Part shown: positions 63,943-64,000 of the stretch, piece after piece
Position numbering within the stretch: the stretch's first letter is position 1
Layout: every line of letters begins with the position of its first letter
NCBI RefSeq assembly: GCF_024267655.1
Contig: NZ_CP100595.1
Span: forward strand, 3,090,194 to 3,154,193
Length of the DNA: 64,000 nt
Reading direction: 5' to 3'
Source of the DNA: Arcobacter roscoffensis
GTDB lineage: Bacteria; Campylobacterota; Campylobacteria; Campylobacterales; Arcobacteraceae
The notes under the pieces: generated by a model
What the model was told of the DNA's origin: nothing
What the model saw: only the letters and a program-made list of their open reading frames with translations
Database searches by the model: none
Made by a program: the position numbers and the translations under genes

Positions 63943-64000
63943 CTTTTATCAAAAATTCGTTATAATAGCTACTATTTATAAAATAAAGAGTTAATGATAT

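Overview
The window is AT-rich chromosome of a member of the Campylobacterota, most likely an Arcobacter-type bacterium (Arcobacteraceae). This is inferred from the rRNA genes, the ruvC/oriC order at the right edge, the large number of PAS and histidine kinase sensors, TTG start codons, and small genes typical of that group. No phage, insertion sequence or CRISPR array was seen.

Bases 1-11197 hold two rRNA operons in tandem, both read leftward. The right-hand operon (16S, tRNA-Ile, tRNA-Ala, 23S, 5S) is complete. The left-hand one (16S, 23S) has no spacer tRNAs and runs off the left edge before its 5S. Each has the same sigma-70 type promoter and the same processing stem around 16S.

Bases 11400-17340 hold housekeeping and membrane genes: a BI-1 family protein, a ThiD2-type protein facing a BioC-like methyltransferase, secG, a polysaccharide deacetylase, then frr-pyrE-RDD protein-MFS. 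Bases 17345-21922 are a leftward signalling operon (solute-binding protein, large PAS histidine kinase, REC-PAS-coiled-coil regulator). Bases 22031-37946 are a mosaic of short units: yaaA, ychJ, a secreted helix-hairpin-helix protein, a Crp/Fnr regulator divergent from a YgbA-type gene with a perfect FNR-like box between them, ung, an acetolactate synthase-like/aldehyde dehydrogenase pair, gph-rof, a marR-MFS unit with twin palindromic operators, a tandem hemerythrin, a rhodanese, a DASH cryptochrome/photolyase, a DksA-type protein and a Nif3-like protein.

Bases 38566-39107 are a gene-free stretch with a long imperfect palindrome, next to an unrecognised membrane protein. Bases 42093-49204 form the sulfur assimilation cluster (metY, a cysteine-free Rrf2 regulator, cysK, DUF2061, cysH, cysD, cysN and a sulfite-reductase-like gene). 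That last protein lacks the Fe4S4-binding C-terminal domain and several siroheme and sulfite ligands. Together these genes take sulfate through APS to sulfite and put sulfide into cysteine and homocysteine. The sulfite-to-sulfide step is not convincingly covered here.

Bases 49304-57801 continue with an aminotransferase class V protein, a metallophosphoesterase, a PAS protein plus NIT-domain chemoreceptor, and a second solute-binding protein/histidine kinase pair. Between that kinase and typA lie two very short leftward ORFs with good ribosome binding sites, joined by two mutually exclusive 11-bp hairpins. This is the most novel-looking element in the window. The right end has glsA, a TRIC/UPF0126 protein, a small periplasmic protein, an SMR exporter, purN and ruvC, and finishes in a DnaA-box cluster that is very probably oriC, with dnaA expected just beyond the edge.
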